NCBI GenBank assembly: GCA_017960605.1
Contig: JAGCYV010000075.1
Span: 1 to 64,000 of the forward strand
Reading direction: 5' to 3'
Length of the DNA stretch: 64,000 nt
DNA from: Bacteroidales bacterium
GTDB lineage: Bacteria; Bacteroidota; Bacteroidia; Bacteroidales; P3
The notes under the pieces: generated by a model
The model's database searches: none
Told to the model about the DNA's origin: nothing
What the model saw: only the letters and a program-made list of their open reading frames with translations
Position numbers and translations under genes: made by a program
In this document: one piece after another, positions 52,474-60,872 of the stretch
Layout of the letters: the number at the start of each line of letters is the position of its first letter
How positions within the stretch are numbered: the stretch's first letter is position 1

Positions 52474-54807
52474 TCAGAAACAGAGCTGTATGCCTGCCTC
52501 GAGACGAGGCATGAGCACCTGGGTCTCGGGGATAGCCTGACCCAAGCCGTTGAAACGGTAGCGGGCATAGAGTCCGAAGAAGTCGTAGGTAAGACGGGTG
52601 GTGACACCGTAGTTCCAATGGTATGCATCGAGAGCGGTGGGATGCGTAAAGTCGGCCGTGTAGGCATCGGCGTTGCCCCACGAGGTGATATTGCCCATAA
52701 TGCTGTAACTCGGGACACCGTAGGAGCCATAGACACCGAGGTCCCAATGGATGCCCTTGCCCGCGATGCCGCCAGGCACAAGGCGGATGCGCTGGAAGAG
52801 TTCGAGGCCAAACTCAAAGAGCTTGGCGCGGCGATAGCTCTCCATGTCCATAGACCGGCTGATGGCGTCGGCACCCAGTTGATGCTCGAGGGCGTTGGGC
52901 TGCATACCCTTGTAGTTATATGCGGTGGAAGCAAGTTCGATGCCGAGACCGAGGCTGTAGGTCTTGCAGCAGGCGCGCATCACACGGAATCCGAAGCGGA
53001 AAGCCGGCGACCAGGCGAGCATCGGCAACTCTTCCTCCTGAAGCTTGACAGGCAGGCCGAGCATGACATAGCCGTCGGTGCGCCAGTCGGCGTTACTGCC
53101 CCAACGGGAGGTCTTAATCGCGCCCTTGCGGCCCTCGGCGGCGGTGGTGACGACTCTCTCATCGATGGCTGGAGCATACTGAAATCCAGTAGCATTGTTG
53201 TACTTAGCATACTCTTCCTCGGAGAGGCGCAGGCTGTCGGTGTAGCCGTCGAGATGGACGGTGAGGGTGCGGTTATAGACGGCGGCCTTGGGGAAGGCGA
53301 GGCCCTCGGTGACATCCATGAAGGTCACATCAACCTGACCGTAGTAGGCCAGGCGGTGGTCGGAAGGACGGCGGAAGCTGTAGAAGAGGTGGCCGTGTTT
53401 GACGGGACGGGTGGGCACCACGCGGACGCTGTCCTCACCGGAGACAAAGCGGAAGGTGGGCTCGACGGCTTTACGGTCGCCCACAAAATAGGCCGCCTGA
53501 GGCACGCCGTAACCGAAGGAGTAGTCGCAGTAAGGATAGAGGTCGGCGCTCTGCTCAATCATATGGAAGAGTTCCATGGCGGTCTTGCCGGGCGAGGCCT
53601 GCCAGGCACAGGCGGCGAAGCCGGCTACCAAGGGGCAGGAGAAGGAGGTGCCATGGACATAGTGGGTGGCCTTGTCGGAGGTGATGTTTGCCGTGCGGGC
53701 ATAGCCGAAAGCACAGACGTTGGGCTTCTGCCGGCCGTCGGCACTGGGACCATAGGAGCTGAAGGAGATGTGGTTGTACTCGGTGAGACTGTTCTCGATG
53801 CCGCCAATGCAGAGCACGCTGTCGGCGTCGGAGGGGGTAATGATGGTGCGCCACTGGGAGTCGTCGGCCTCGTTACCGGCACTATTGACCACCAGCATAC
53901 CCTTGCGGGCAGCGAGGTTGCCGGCCTTGGCTACGTAGGAGGTGCCATCCATGTCCTTGGTATAGTGGCGTTCCTTGCCGTAGCCGAGGCTGGAGGAGAT
54001 GATGTTGGCGCCGTTCTTGTCGGCCCATTCCACAGCCAGCTGCCACCAAACCTCTTCCTTGAAGGGCTCGGTCTCAATCTCGGTGCGGGCCAGGAGGAAC
54101 TCGGCACCGGTGGCCAGGCCGAAGTCCTTGCCCTCATAGCGTCCGGCGATGCAGCTGAGGGTCATGGTGCCGTGGCTGTTCCAGCCATAAACGTTCTCGC
54201 GTTTATTGGGGAAGTTCCATGTCTTGATAATCTGGTTATTGTCGCGCAGGTGACGGAACACTTCGTGGGTATTGACACGGGGGAATCCGCCGTCGAACAC
54301 GGCGATGCGGATACCCTTGCCATCGATGCCCTTTTCGCGGAAAGCCTTGCCTCCCATACGGACAAGCTGTGCCTCGAGAGGTCCATCGACGATGGCCTTG
54401 TCAATCAGGCCGTCCTCATCGGAAGGCTTGGAGGCTACATGCATGCCGTCGGCCTCGATGGGCTGCACGCGAAGCACATAGGGAAGCGCCTCAATCTGTG
54501 CCACTTGGTCGGGGGTAGCCACTACGCCGAGAGCGTTCATCCATCGTGAAGCACCGATTTCTTCGATGGTCAAAGCGCTGACACCTTGCTCGTAGGCGGT
54601 ATTGACGGGGTAGTTGCTGATATCGTAGAGGTCAGCGCCACATGTATTGTAGCGCTCGATAGCCTTGGCATCGAAGTAGCTGTAGGGGTCGAAAGTGGTG
54701 CCCGCCTTGTCGGCGAGAAACACCCAGTAGGTCTGCTGTGCCTGCGAGGTGAAGGGCAAAAATTGAAAGGCAAAAAGCACCCATGCGATTAACGATAGCT
54801 TTTTCAT
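52474..54807 (-). CDS. Subtilisin-like (S8) protease with C-terminal outer-membrane barrel-like domain
   Basis: A 777-residue exported protease. It has a signal peptide (ends FTSQAQ), a propeptide-like region (25-150) and the S8 domain with a full catalytic set: Asp in RIAVFDGGFPRV (about 183), His in GWNSHGTMTLSCIAG (about 219), oxyanion Asn in VVNSAGNEADD, and Ser in HGTSFSCPLVAG (about 393). After an Ig-like stretch (430-530) the last 200 residues show strand patterns of an outer-membrane barrel (AFRFGFRVM, YSLGLGIELAS, WDLGVYGSYGV, GLYARYRFNGLG), ending in LEAGIQLCF with a terminal Phe. There is no T9SS sorting domain, so it may hold itself in the outer membrane. It is the last gene of the gmk-mreCD-porZ-recO operon, 9 bp after recO. 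Confidence 0.85.
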   Translation of the reverse strand: MKKLSLIAWVLFAFQFLPFTSQAQQTYWVFLADKAGTTFDPYSYFDAKAIERYNTCGADLYDISNYPVNTAYEQGVSALTIEEIGASRWMNALGVVATPDQVAQIEALPYVLRVQPIEADGMHVASKPSDEDGLIDKAIVDGPLEAQLVRMGGKAFREKGIDGKGIRIAVFDGGFPRVNTHEVFRHLRDNNQIIKTWNFPNKRENVYGWNSHGTMTLSCIAGRYEGKDFGLATGAEFLLARTEIETEPFKEEVWWQLAVEWADKNGANIISSSLGYGKERHYTKDMDGTSYVAKAGNLAARKGMLVVNSAGNEADDSQWRTIITPSDADSVLCIGGIENSLTEYNHISFSSYGPSADGRQKPNVCAFGYARTANITSDKATHYVHGTSFSCPLVAGFAACAWQASPGKTAMELFHMIEQSADLYPYCDYSFGYGVPQAAYFVGDRKAVEPTFRFVSGEDSVRVVPTRPVKHGHLFYSFRRPSDHRLAYYGQVDVTFMDVTEGLAFPKAAVYNRTLTVHLDGYTDSLRLSEEEYAKYNNATGFQYAPAIDERVVTTAAEGRKGAIKTSRWGSNADWRTDGYVMLGLPVKLQEEELPMLAWSPAFRFGFRVMRACCKTYSLGLGIELASTAYNYKGMQPNALEHQLGADAISRSMDMESYRRAKLFEFGLELFQRIRLVPGGIAGKGIHWDLGVYGSYGVPSYSIMGNITSWGNADAYTADFTHPTALDAYHWNYGVTTRLTYDFFGLYARYRFNGLGQAIPETQVLMPRLEAGIQLCF

Positions 54808-54816
54808 GATGATGAC

Positions 54817-55536
54817 TTATTTTAAGATTGTATGTAATATTTCGTGACTGTGGAAATGACTGAACCCGCTGAGGTGCAGCTGATAATAGGCGATGAGGGC
54901 GTCGATGAGCGCCCTGCGCTCGCTTAAACTAAAGACTGACAATTGTCGATTGAAATTAGAGAGATACTCGTGGAGCATCTCGGAAAGGGCTGGGGAGAGG
55001 GTGGTCTCGGAGGGGACGGAGACAAAGCGGCCCTCCTGCAAGTCGAAGAACGGCTCGCGCGAACTGTGGTTGTCCAACGGTTCGATGCCAAGATGACGTG
55101 CCACGGTGAGCAGGAAGATGACGGGGAGATGGATAGTGTTCAGTGTTAGGTGTTCAGTGTTGAGTGCAAAAACCGATTCGACATAGTCGAAGAGGTCGGG
55201 CATGGGTTCCGCCTCGCGCAAGGACTTGTAGAGCACCTCGGTCATGAAGAAACGGAGGGCGTTTTCGGTCGAAAGATTGAGAGGATGACAGGTTGATACG
55301 TGGCGGGGAAAGATTTCCTTGACGTGGTTGAGGTTGGTCTTGGGATTGTCATAGACCACCATATCGAGTGCCGAAAGAGGCTGCAAGAGGTTTTGTTTCA
55401 CCCTTCCCCGAGGTCCCCTGACACTCTTGATGATATAGGAACGGAGGCCCAGCTGCCGGGTGAACACCTTGGCCACCACCGAAGTCTCGGCATAGGGGGT
55501 GGTATGAAGAACAAGGCCCGGGGTAGAGAGGAGCAT
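54817..55536 (-). CDS. recO: DNA repair protein RecO
   Basis: A 239-residue mediator that helps load RecA at gapped DNA. The N-terminal OB fold is clear (LLSTPGLVLHTTPYAETS, VAKVFTRQLGLRSYIIKSV, RGPRG), followed by the helical C-terminal domain. Residues about 124-135 (ALNTEHLTLNTI) are encoded by a five-unit heptamer array in frame, lying in the helical domain where the family varies in length. The gene is 35 bp after porZ and 9 bp before the subtilase, within the same operon. Confidence 0.92.
   Translation of the reverse strand: MLLSTPGLVLHTTPYAETSVVAKVFTRQLGLRSYIIKSVRGPRGRVKQNLLQPLSALDMVVYDNPKTNLNHVKEIFPRHVSTCHPLNLSTENALRFFMTEVLYKSLREAEPMPDLFDYVESVFALNTEHLTLNTIHLPVIFLLTVARHLGIEPLDNHSSREPFFDLQEGRFVSVPSETTLSPALSEMLHEYLSNFNRQLSVFSLSERRALIDALIAYYQLHLSGFSHFHSHEILHTILK
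55132..55166. repeat. 7-bp tandem array in recO (five units)
   Basis: GATAGTG, TTCAGTG, TTAGGTG, TTCAGTG, TTGAGTG on the plus strand, in the recO frame. Confidence 0.92.
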
Positions 55537-55571
55537 AAAGAGGTTATAGGTTATGGGTTATAGAACGAGGG

Positions 55572-57878
55572 CTAACGTACGACAAGGATTTTAGTGACGG
55601 AGCAATTGCCCCCCTCGCTGTCGGCGGCAAAGACGTAATAGACTCCCGCTGCCACACGTTCGCCATTGACGGTGCGGCCGTTCCATATGGCCTGACCTCC
55701 AAGGGCCTGGGTGCTAAAAACCGTATGACCGGAAGCGTCGGTAATGTGCACCATGGCGTCACGCACAAATCCCTTGATGGCGATAGGACCGTCATAGCCC
55801 GGACGCACGGGATTGGGGAAGGCATAGATGTTTTCCAAAGGTGTTCCGATGGCATAGGTGGCCGTGGAGCGATAGACCTGGAGTCCCTGCTCGGTGCCAA
55901 TATAGACCTCGCCGGTACGCGGCTGGATGGCCAGGGTGACAATCTTGTTGGAGAACAACGGGCTGTTTTCAGCGGTGAAATGCTCCAGTTGCTCCATGCC
56001 GTTGGCGGAGATGAGGTAGAGACCGCCAGCCGCAGTACCCACCCACTTGCGGTTGGCTCCATCGACAGCAATGGCGGTGATGCTCTCATAGGCCATCAGG
56101 TACTCGTAGAACTCACCATTGGTGATGGTGATGTTGCTACAGGTGACTGGCGACATCTCCCCTGCCCCTCCATACTGGAAGGCCTTGGAGGCATCATAGA
56201 TAACCTTGATGCCCTTGTTGGTACCCACCCAAAGGTTGCCCGTGCGGTCCTGCACCAAGGCGGTGACATTGTCGGTGGATAGCTTGCTGCCGTTGTTGGG
56301 GTTCACCTTGGCCATACGGCTGACACCGTCGTGCACATAGATGATATTGCTGCGACCACAGAACCAGAGGTAGTTGTTGATGCTGTCCCAGACAAGCTTG
56401 TCGAGTGACGGCATATCTGCTAGACGACTGGTAGAATAGCCCTTCCAACCACCCGAAGCACTGCGGCTGGCCAATGCGTAACTACTATGAGAATTGAGCA
56501 CCCAGAGGTTACCATTGCCATCGAAGGTCACGGCACCGGTGCGCAAGGTGCTGATGCCCCCGCTGACAAAGGGGACCAAGGCTCCGCCCGTGTTGTCATG
56601 GTCATAAAGAGTCTGCACCTTGTTGTCACGGATGGAGGCGACGCCATAACCCCAAAGGGCAGCGACAATCTCATTGGTGTCGTTGGGGTTGACTTCTGCG
56701 GAGAGCAGATCGGAGGTGGAAGAAAGAAGTCCGTTACTGAGGTCGAGACTCTTCCAGCTGCGACCATTGGTGGTGAGCAGGTTGGAAGGGAGATAGGAGT
56801 TACCAAAGAAAGAGTTATGACCTCCCGGACAGACAAGCATGCGGTAATTGAAAGGCGTGAGGCTATAGACATAGTCGCCGGAGAAAGGTCCCTCGGGAAG
56901 ACACACCTCTTCGCCAGAAGCAGTGAAATGAATCAGGCCGCTCCAACCGTGTCCGGCCCATAATGAGCCGTCAGAGGCAGAGACTGCATCGTAACAGGTC
57001 AGGGATCCCCATGCAAAGGTGGTGAGGCTGTCCGTCCTCTGGAGGGCGGTGTCATAGCGTACCACACTTGAATCGCGAGTCAGGGTGAGGCGTCCTCCGC
57101 CGGCCCGCATTGAGATTATGGCGCCCTGGTTCCAGGCATGGTAGCCGGTATCCGTCTTCCTATAGAGCGTCAGGTCTTCGGGGTCGGAGGTGTAGCCGGC
57201 GACATAGAGTCTGCCGCCAAAGACTTCCAACATAGTAGCCGTAATGCCGCCGAGGCGGGGCTCCAGCTGCCAACGGTCACTGATGGTGAGGTGACGCTCA
57301 CTGAGTGCAATGTGTTTGACACCTTCGCCCGTAGCCGCATAAATACTGTCGGAGGTGAAGGCGATGTCGTGCACAGTCGTGTAGGCACCGCCAGTACCGA
57401 TATAACAGGTCTCCTTGATTTCATGGCGGGCCAGATCGACCACCACGATACCGAAGCCAGTGGCCAGATAGGCGTTACCCCCACGGAAACGGATACGATA
57501 GACACTCTTGTCGCCGCCGATGTCGCTGCGCTTGATGTCGGAGATGTTGAACACCCGGCCGTCCTGAATCAGGTCGATATTGGAGTTGTTGTAGGCCACC
57601 ACCAGATAGCGAGTCTGCCGGTCGTAGGCCATGGTCGCCACCCCCACATCGCTGAGACCCGTGGCCTTGCTCATCATTGTAAGAGTACGGTCGTCGGGAT
57701 CGAAGTGGAACAGACCGCCCCTACTGGCAGCATAGACTCCGTCGGTGGCAGGCTCCACATGGAACACCTTGCTGTAGTCAAGACAATCGCGCCAATGGCC
57801 TATGGCAGTCTGAGCCTCGGCCGAAAGGACGAGTGAAAAATGAAAGATGAAAACACAGAGTATGCACTTTTTGCTCAT
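55572..57878 (-). CDS. porZ: T9SS component PorZ (two-component-regulator-type propeller protein)
   Basis: A 768-residue exported protein. After the signal peptide (ends SAEAQT) come two beta-propeller-like domains with blades such as GVYAASRGGLFHFDP, NAYLATGFGIVVVD and GNLWVGTNKGIKVIYD, then a T9SS type A sorting domain (YAFPNPVRPGYDGPIAIKG ... GVYYVFAAD ... KILVVR). This is the PorZ layout: in Porphyromonas PorZ is part of the surface sortase complex with PorU, PorV and PorQ and brings in A-LPS for attachment to cargo. Its start overlaps the mreD stop by 4 bp. Part of the signal peptide (FIFHFSL) is encoded by a heptamer array. PorU, PorV and PorQ proper are not seen here. Confidence 0.87.
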   Translation of the reverse strand: MSKKCILCVFIFHFSLVLSAEAQTAIGHWRDCLDYSKVFHVEPATDGVYAASRGGLFHFDPDDRTLTMMSKATGLSDVGVATMAYDRQTRYLVVAYNNSNIDLIQDGRVFNISDIKRSDIGGDKSVYRIRFRGGNAYLATGFGIVVVDLARHEIKETCYIGTGGAYTTVHDIAFTSDSIYAATGEGVKHIALSERHLTISDRWQLEPRLGGITATMLEVFGGRLYVAGYTSDPEDLTLYRKTDTGYHAWNQGAIISMRAGGGRLTLTRDSSVVRYDTALQRTDSLTTFAWGSLTCYDAVSASDGSLWAGHGWSGLIHFTASGEEVCLPEGPFSGDYVYSLTPFNYRMLVCPGGHNSFFGNSYLPSNLLTTNGRSWKSLDLSNGLLSSTSDLLSAEVNPNDTNEIVAALWGYGVASIRDNKVQTLYDHDNTGGALVPFVSGGISTLRTGAVTFDGNGNLWVLNSHSSYALASRSASGGWKGYSTSRLADMPSLDKLVWDSINNYLWFCGRSNIIYVHDGVSRMAKVNPNNGSKLSTDNVTALVQDRTGNLWVGTNKGIKVIYDASKAFQYGGAGEMSPVTCSNITITNGEFYEYLMAYESITAIAVDGANRKWVGTAAGGLYLISANGMEQLEHFTAENSPLFSNKIVTLAIQPRTGEVYIGTEQGLQVYRSTATYAIGTPLENIYAFPNPVRPGYDGPIAIKGFVRDAMVHITDASGHTVFSTQALGGQAIWNGRTVNGERVAAGVYYVFAADSEGGNCSVTKILVVR
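57831..57851. repeat. 7-bp tandem array in the porZ signal peptide (three units)
   Basis: GAGTGAA, AAATGAA, AGATGAA on the plus strand: 21 bp, seven codons of the hydrophobic core of the signal peptide. Confidence 0.8.
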
Positions 57879-58393
57879 GACTCCTCCTTCCGTCTGATGA
57901 ACAGCGCTTGATAAATCACAATCAAAACGGCGGTAGCCAAAGTACTACAGATTGTGGCCAGCAATACTCCACCGAAGCCACGGAAACTGAATATCTCCAG
58001 GGTGTAGAACACCAGATAGAACAACGACAGCAGCAACAAAGTGTAGCTGATGAAATACTGCGGTGTGACGCTATAAATACCCGGCGTGGCCACCACCGTG
58101 TTCTCACCGCGGGTCAATATGCGGTCGGCAAACCAGATGCGCATCATGGCCACCACCGTACAAGAGAGTGCATGAAAGCCCAGAGAGCCGGACATGATAT
58201 CCATCAACAGGCCTGTGCCGAATGCAATCAACAGCAGCGGGATGCGCTTTATCGACGTGGGGAGCATCAGGATGAACAGCACGTACAGCATCGGCATCAC
58301 ATAACCTCCAAGATACACATTGTTGAGTATCAGCAGCTGTATCAACATCAGCAGCACAAAGCGTCCCACATTCCGCCAAACGATGTTCTTCAT
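57875..58393 (-). CDS. mreD: Rod shape-determining protein MreD
   Basis: A 172-residue integral membrane protein with about five hydrophobic segments (for example FVLLMLIQLLILNNVYLGGY, LLLIAFGTGLLMDIMSGSLG, LLLLSLFYLVFYTLEIF), the size and profile of MreD in Bacteroidota. The segment GLLMDIMSGSLGFHALSC matches the conserved region of the family. MreD works with MreC in the elongasome that positions cell-wall synthesis. Its ATG overlaps the mreC stop and its stop overlaps the porZ start. mreB, pbp2 and rodA, the usual companions, are not here. Confidence 0.9.
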   Translation of the reverse strand: MKNIVWRNVGRFVLLMLIQLLILNNVYLGGYVMPMLYVLFILMLPTSIKRIPLLLIAFGTGLLMDIMSGSLGFHALSCTVVAMMRIWFADRILTRGENTVVATPGIYSVTPQYFISYTLLLLSLFYLVFYTLEIFSFRGFGGVLLATICSTLATAVLIVIYQALFIRRKEES

Positions 58394-59214
58394 TTCATGC
58401 CCTCCATCAATTCCTGTTGTTCCCTACGAAACTTGTTGTCAATCACATACACATGATCCAGTTTGTTGAAGTCGGTGGCCAGGCGTATCTTCACCTTGTA
58501 GAATCCGCTGCCCTTCAGAGTCTCGGCCTCGACCACGTAGCCCACCGGAATTCCTTCGGGGAAGTCGTTGGCCAGGCCGGAGGTGACAATGGTGTCGTTC
58601 TCTTCGAACTGGTGCGTGGTCGGGACATCGAGCACCTGCGCATAACGGAAGTCCTTGCCGTCCCACACCAGAGATCCGCTAATGCCTGTGCGCTTCACCT
58701 TCACGCTGTTACGGCTGTCCGAGTGCAGCACCGGCATCACGGTGGCAAAGTTCTTCGTCGTGGCCACCACCACGCCCACAATGCCGTCGGGCGAGATGAC
58801 CGCCATATCGGGTTCAATACCATGCGACGACCCTTTGCCAATCATGATATAGTTGTTCTGCCCACTCCACGAGTTCTTGATGACCTGTGCCTCGGTGTAT
58901 TCATAACGCTGACGATAGACGGTGTCGTTCACTGTGAACAGACTGTCGGTGTAGCTGATGTAACTCTCCTCCATCTGAGCCCTGAGGCGTGCGTTCTCGG
59001 CTGCCAGACGGTTGTTCTCGGCCTTCAGGCCGAAATAGCCACCCACACTATTCACCCCTTCATACCATGTGCCCGCCACACTACCGGCCCACGACACCAT
59101 GCGCGACCGCTGATAGTAGGACGTACTCGATATCATCACCACCGACACCACCACCAGCAGGATAAAGACCACGATGTAGTCGTATTTCTTCAGTATGTCG
59201 AACAGCTTGCTCAC
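58390..59214 (-). CDS. mreC: Rod shape-determining protein MreC
   Basis: A 274-residue bitopic membrane protein. It has an N-terminal helix (about 12-31), a coiled coil (ENNRLAAENARLRAQMEES, about 66-84), and the periplasmic beta domain with NYIMIGKGSSHGIEPDMAVI, VVVATTKNFATVMPVLHSDS and TIVTSGLANDFPEGIPVGYV, all typical of MreC. It binds PBP2 and organises the elongasome. It overlaps gmk upstream and mreD downstream by 4 bp each. Confidence 0.95.
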   Translation of the reverse strand: MSKLFDILKKYDYIVVFILLVVVSVVMISSTSYYQRSRMVSWAGSVAGTWYEGVNSVGGYFGLKAENNRLAAENARLRAQMEESYISYTDSLFTVNDTVYRQRYEYTEAQVIKNSWSGQNNYIMIGKGSSHGIEPDMAVISPDGIVGVVVATTKNFATVMPVLHSDSRNSVKVKRTGISGSLVWDGKDFRYAQVLDVPTTHQFEENDTIVTSGLANDFPEGIPVGYVVEAETLKGSGFYKVKIRLATDFNKLDHVYVIDNKFRREQQELMEGMK

Positions 59215-59792
59215 TTCCCCATAAACTTTTCAATCACTTCACGGGTTTCCCGCACAGCACGTTGCAGGTCGTCGTTCACAATGGTCACGTCGAACTGCGG
59301 CGCCTGTTCCAGTTCCTTGGCACTGCGGGCCAGACGCTTTCGGATACTCTCCTCGCTGTCGGTACCGCGACTGCGCAGGCGCTGTTCGAGCACCTCCACA
59401 CTGGGCGGCATCACGAAGACACTCAACGCGTCGTCGCCGAAGTAGCGCTTAATGTTGCGGCCGCCGTTCACATCCACGTCGAACACCGCCACCTTGCTCT
59501 CCTTCCAGATACGTTCCACCTCGCTCTTCAACGTGCCGTAACAGGTGCCCTGATAGACCTCTTCCCACTCCAGGAAGTCGCCCTTGGCCACACGTGCCTT
59601 GAACTCGTCGTAGCTCAGGAAATAGTATTCCACCCCGTCACGCTCCTCGCCGCGAGGTGCCCGCGAAGTGGCCGAGATGCTGAACGTCAGTTTAGCAGCC
59701 ACTGGCCATTGGCCACTGGATGCCATCAATTCCTTGATGATGGTCGTCTTGCCGCAGCCCGACGGTGCCGAAAACAATATCGCTTTGCCCAT
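59211..59792 (-). CDS. gmk: Guanylate kinase
   Basis: A 193-residue kinase that turns GMP into GDP. The P-loop is SAPSGCGKTTII (about 8-19), followed after a short variable part by the GMP-binding FSISATSRAPRGEERDGVEY and YFLSYDEF, and later VFDVDVNGGRNIKRYF. Residues 25-31 (SSGQWPV) between helix 1 and FSISATSR are encoded by exactly three heptamers; most family members have a loop of varied sequence here. It follows an unknown repeat protein by 1 bp and overlaps mreC. Confidence 0.96.
   Translation of the reverse strand: MGKAILFSAPSGCGKTTIIKELMASSGQWPVAAKLTFSISATSRAPRGEERDGVEYYFLSYDEFKARVAKGDFLEWEEVYQGTCYGTLKSEVERIWKESKVAVFDVDVNGGRNIKRYFGDDALSVFVMPPSVEVLEQRLRSRGTDSEESIRKRLARSAKELEQAPQFDVTIVNDDLQRAVRETREVIEKFMGK
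59699..59719. repeat. 7-bp tandem array in gmk (three units)
   Basis: CCACTGG, CCATTGG, CCACTGG on the plus strand, 21 bp or seven codons. The unit is the complement of the CAGTGGC type in the NUDIX gene. Confidence 0.92.
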
Positions 59793-59793
59793 G

Positions 59794-60684
59794 TCAAAAC
59801 TTCTTGTCGAATATCTTGTAGAACGCCCTCACCGTCGCCGACTCCTCGTCCCACTTGTACTGGGCGGCGATGTCGTGCACATGGGCCAGCGCCTCGTCGC
59901 GCTGCGACGTGACGTTCAGGCGCATGATAAAGTCGTTGTAGGCCTTCATGTTGCCTTTGAACAACTCACTCATGAAGCTGAACTTATCGTTGATGTTGAT
60001 TACCGTGCGCAGGTCATCCACCTTCTTCTCCAAAGTCTGCATAGGCTGCGCCGTAGCCAGCGTCTCGCCCAGCGTACGGGTGGCAGGTTGTTTCAGGTAG
60101 TCCAAAAGAGATGCCTGTCCGCTGGCTTTCGGAGCCTCCTCCGGTTCCTGCTTTACCGGGACTTCCGGCTCAATCACTATCTCGTCGAAAAGCAGTCCGT
60201 TGTCGTTCTGCTCCAAGTCCTCCATGCGAGGCTGCTCCACCGGCACAGGTTCAGGATCCGGCTTAGGTTCAGGATCCGGCTTAGGGACCACCACAGGCTC
60301 TGGCTCAGGGACAACCAGCGGTTCAGGTTCAGGAATCACCACAGACTCCGGTTCGGGGACAACCACTGTTTCAGGTTCGGGGACAACCACAGGTTCAGGC
60401 TCTGGTGTCATGGCGGCCATGGTTGTCATCATAGCCATCATCTTCTCGTCCTCCCGGGGTTCGGCTTCATGCTCCTCCACGGGGCTAGGCTCCAGGTGCG
60501 ATTCCGGCAGTGCGTCGTTCTCGACGGGCATACGGTCGCCGCCCATCTGCAACGCCACGTCATACAGGTTGCGCAAATCCTCCAGCAGCAGGTCAATCTC
60601 GATACGGCTTGCCTTGCCGTTCTGTGCCACGATGCGGTTGGCCACCGCACACAGCCGCTGCATCCCCTCGGTGAGCTCTTTCAT
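59794..60684 (-). CDS. Acidic protein with Val-Pro-Glu-Pro octapeptide repeats
   Basis: A 296-residue cytoplasmic protein. Start at 60684 rather than the ATG at 60699 because AAAAGGA lies 5 bp before it. It has a helical N-terminal domain (1-50), a disordered acidic linker with about five tandem octapeptides of the form VVVPEPEP (about 95-140), and a conserved-looking helical C-terminal domain (about 215-296; [20 protein letters not shown]). No signal peptide, so unlike TonB the linker is not periplasmic. The gene heads the operon with gmk, mreC, mreD, porZ, recO and the subtilase. Similar unnamed proteins precede gmk in other Bacteroidales as I recall, but no function is known. Confidence 0.75.
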   Translation of the reverse strand: MKELTEGMQRLCAVANRIVAQNGKASRIEIDLLLEDLRNLYDVALQMGGDRMPVENDALPESHLEPSPVEEHEAEPREDEKMMAMMTTMAAMTPEPEPVVVPEPETVVVPEPESVVIPEPEPLVVPEPEPVVVPKPDPEPKPDPEPVPVEQPRMEDLEQNDNGLLFDEIVIEPEVPVKQEPEEAPKASGQASLLDYLKQPATRTLGETLATAQPMQTLEKKVDDLRTVININDKFSFMSELFKGNMKAYNDFIMRLNVTSQRDEALAHVHDIAAQYKWDEESATVRAFYKIFDKKF

Positions 60685-60802
60685 CGAATTCCTTTTCATC
60701 TTATGCTTGCTTTATTTTTTTGACACACAATATACTAAGTACACCCCACACGGGGTGATTCCGAATGTAAAAATACACTTTATTTTCCACCCATACGCGC
60801 AA

Positions 60803-60849
60803 GCGGAAGAAAAGTTATCAAACTCATCCGTTGATAACTCTCCTTCCGC
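60803..60849 (-). terminator. Stem-loop after the InlB-repeat lipoprotein gene
   Basis: GCGGAAG and GTTATCAA pair with TTGATAAC and CTTCCGC across a 9-nt loop with a small internal bulge, 23 bp past the stop on the minus strand. A T-run is missing, so this is a tentative terminator. Confidence 0.45.
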
Positions 60850-60872
60850 CTGTCTCTACGGGGATTTCCCGT

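Noticed and set aside
52618..54549. Long open frame on the strand opposite the subtilase (and similar ones opposite the adhesin, the large secreted protein and the glucan synthase)
   Set aside because: These are shadows of GC-biased codon use: they show no motif, no sensible start, no promoter and are fully covered by well-supported genes.
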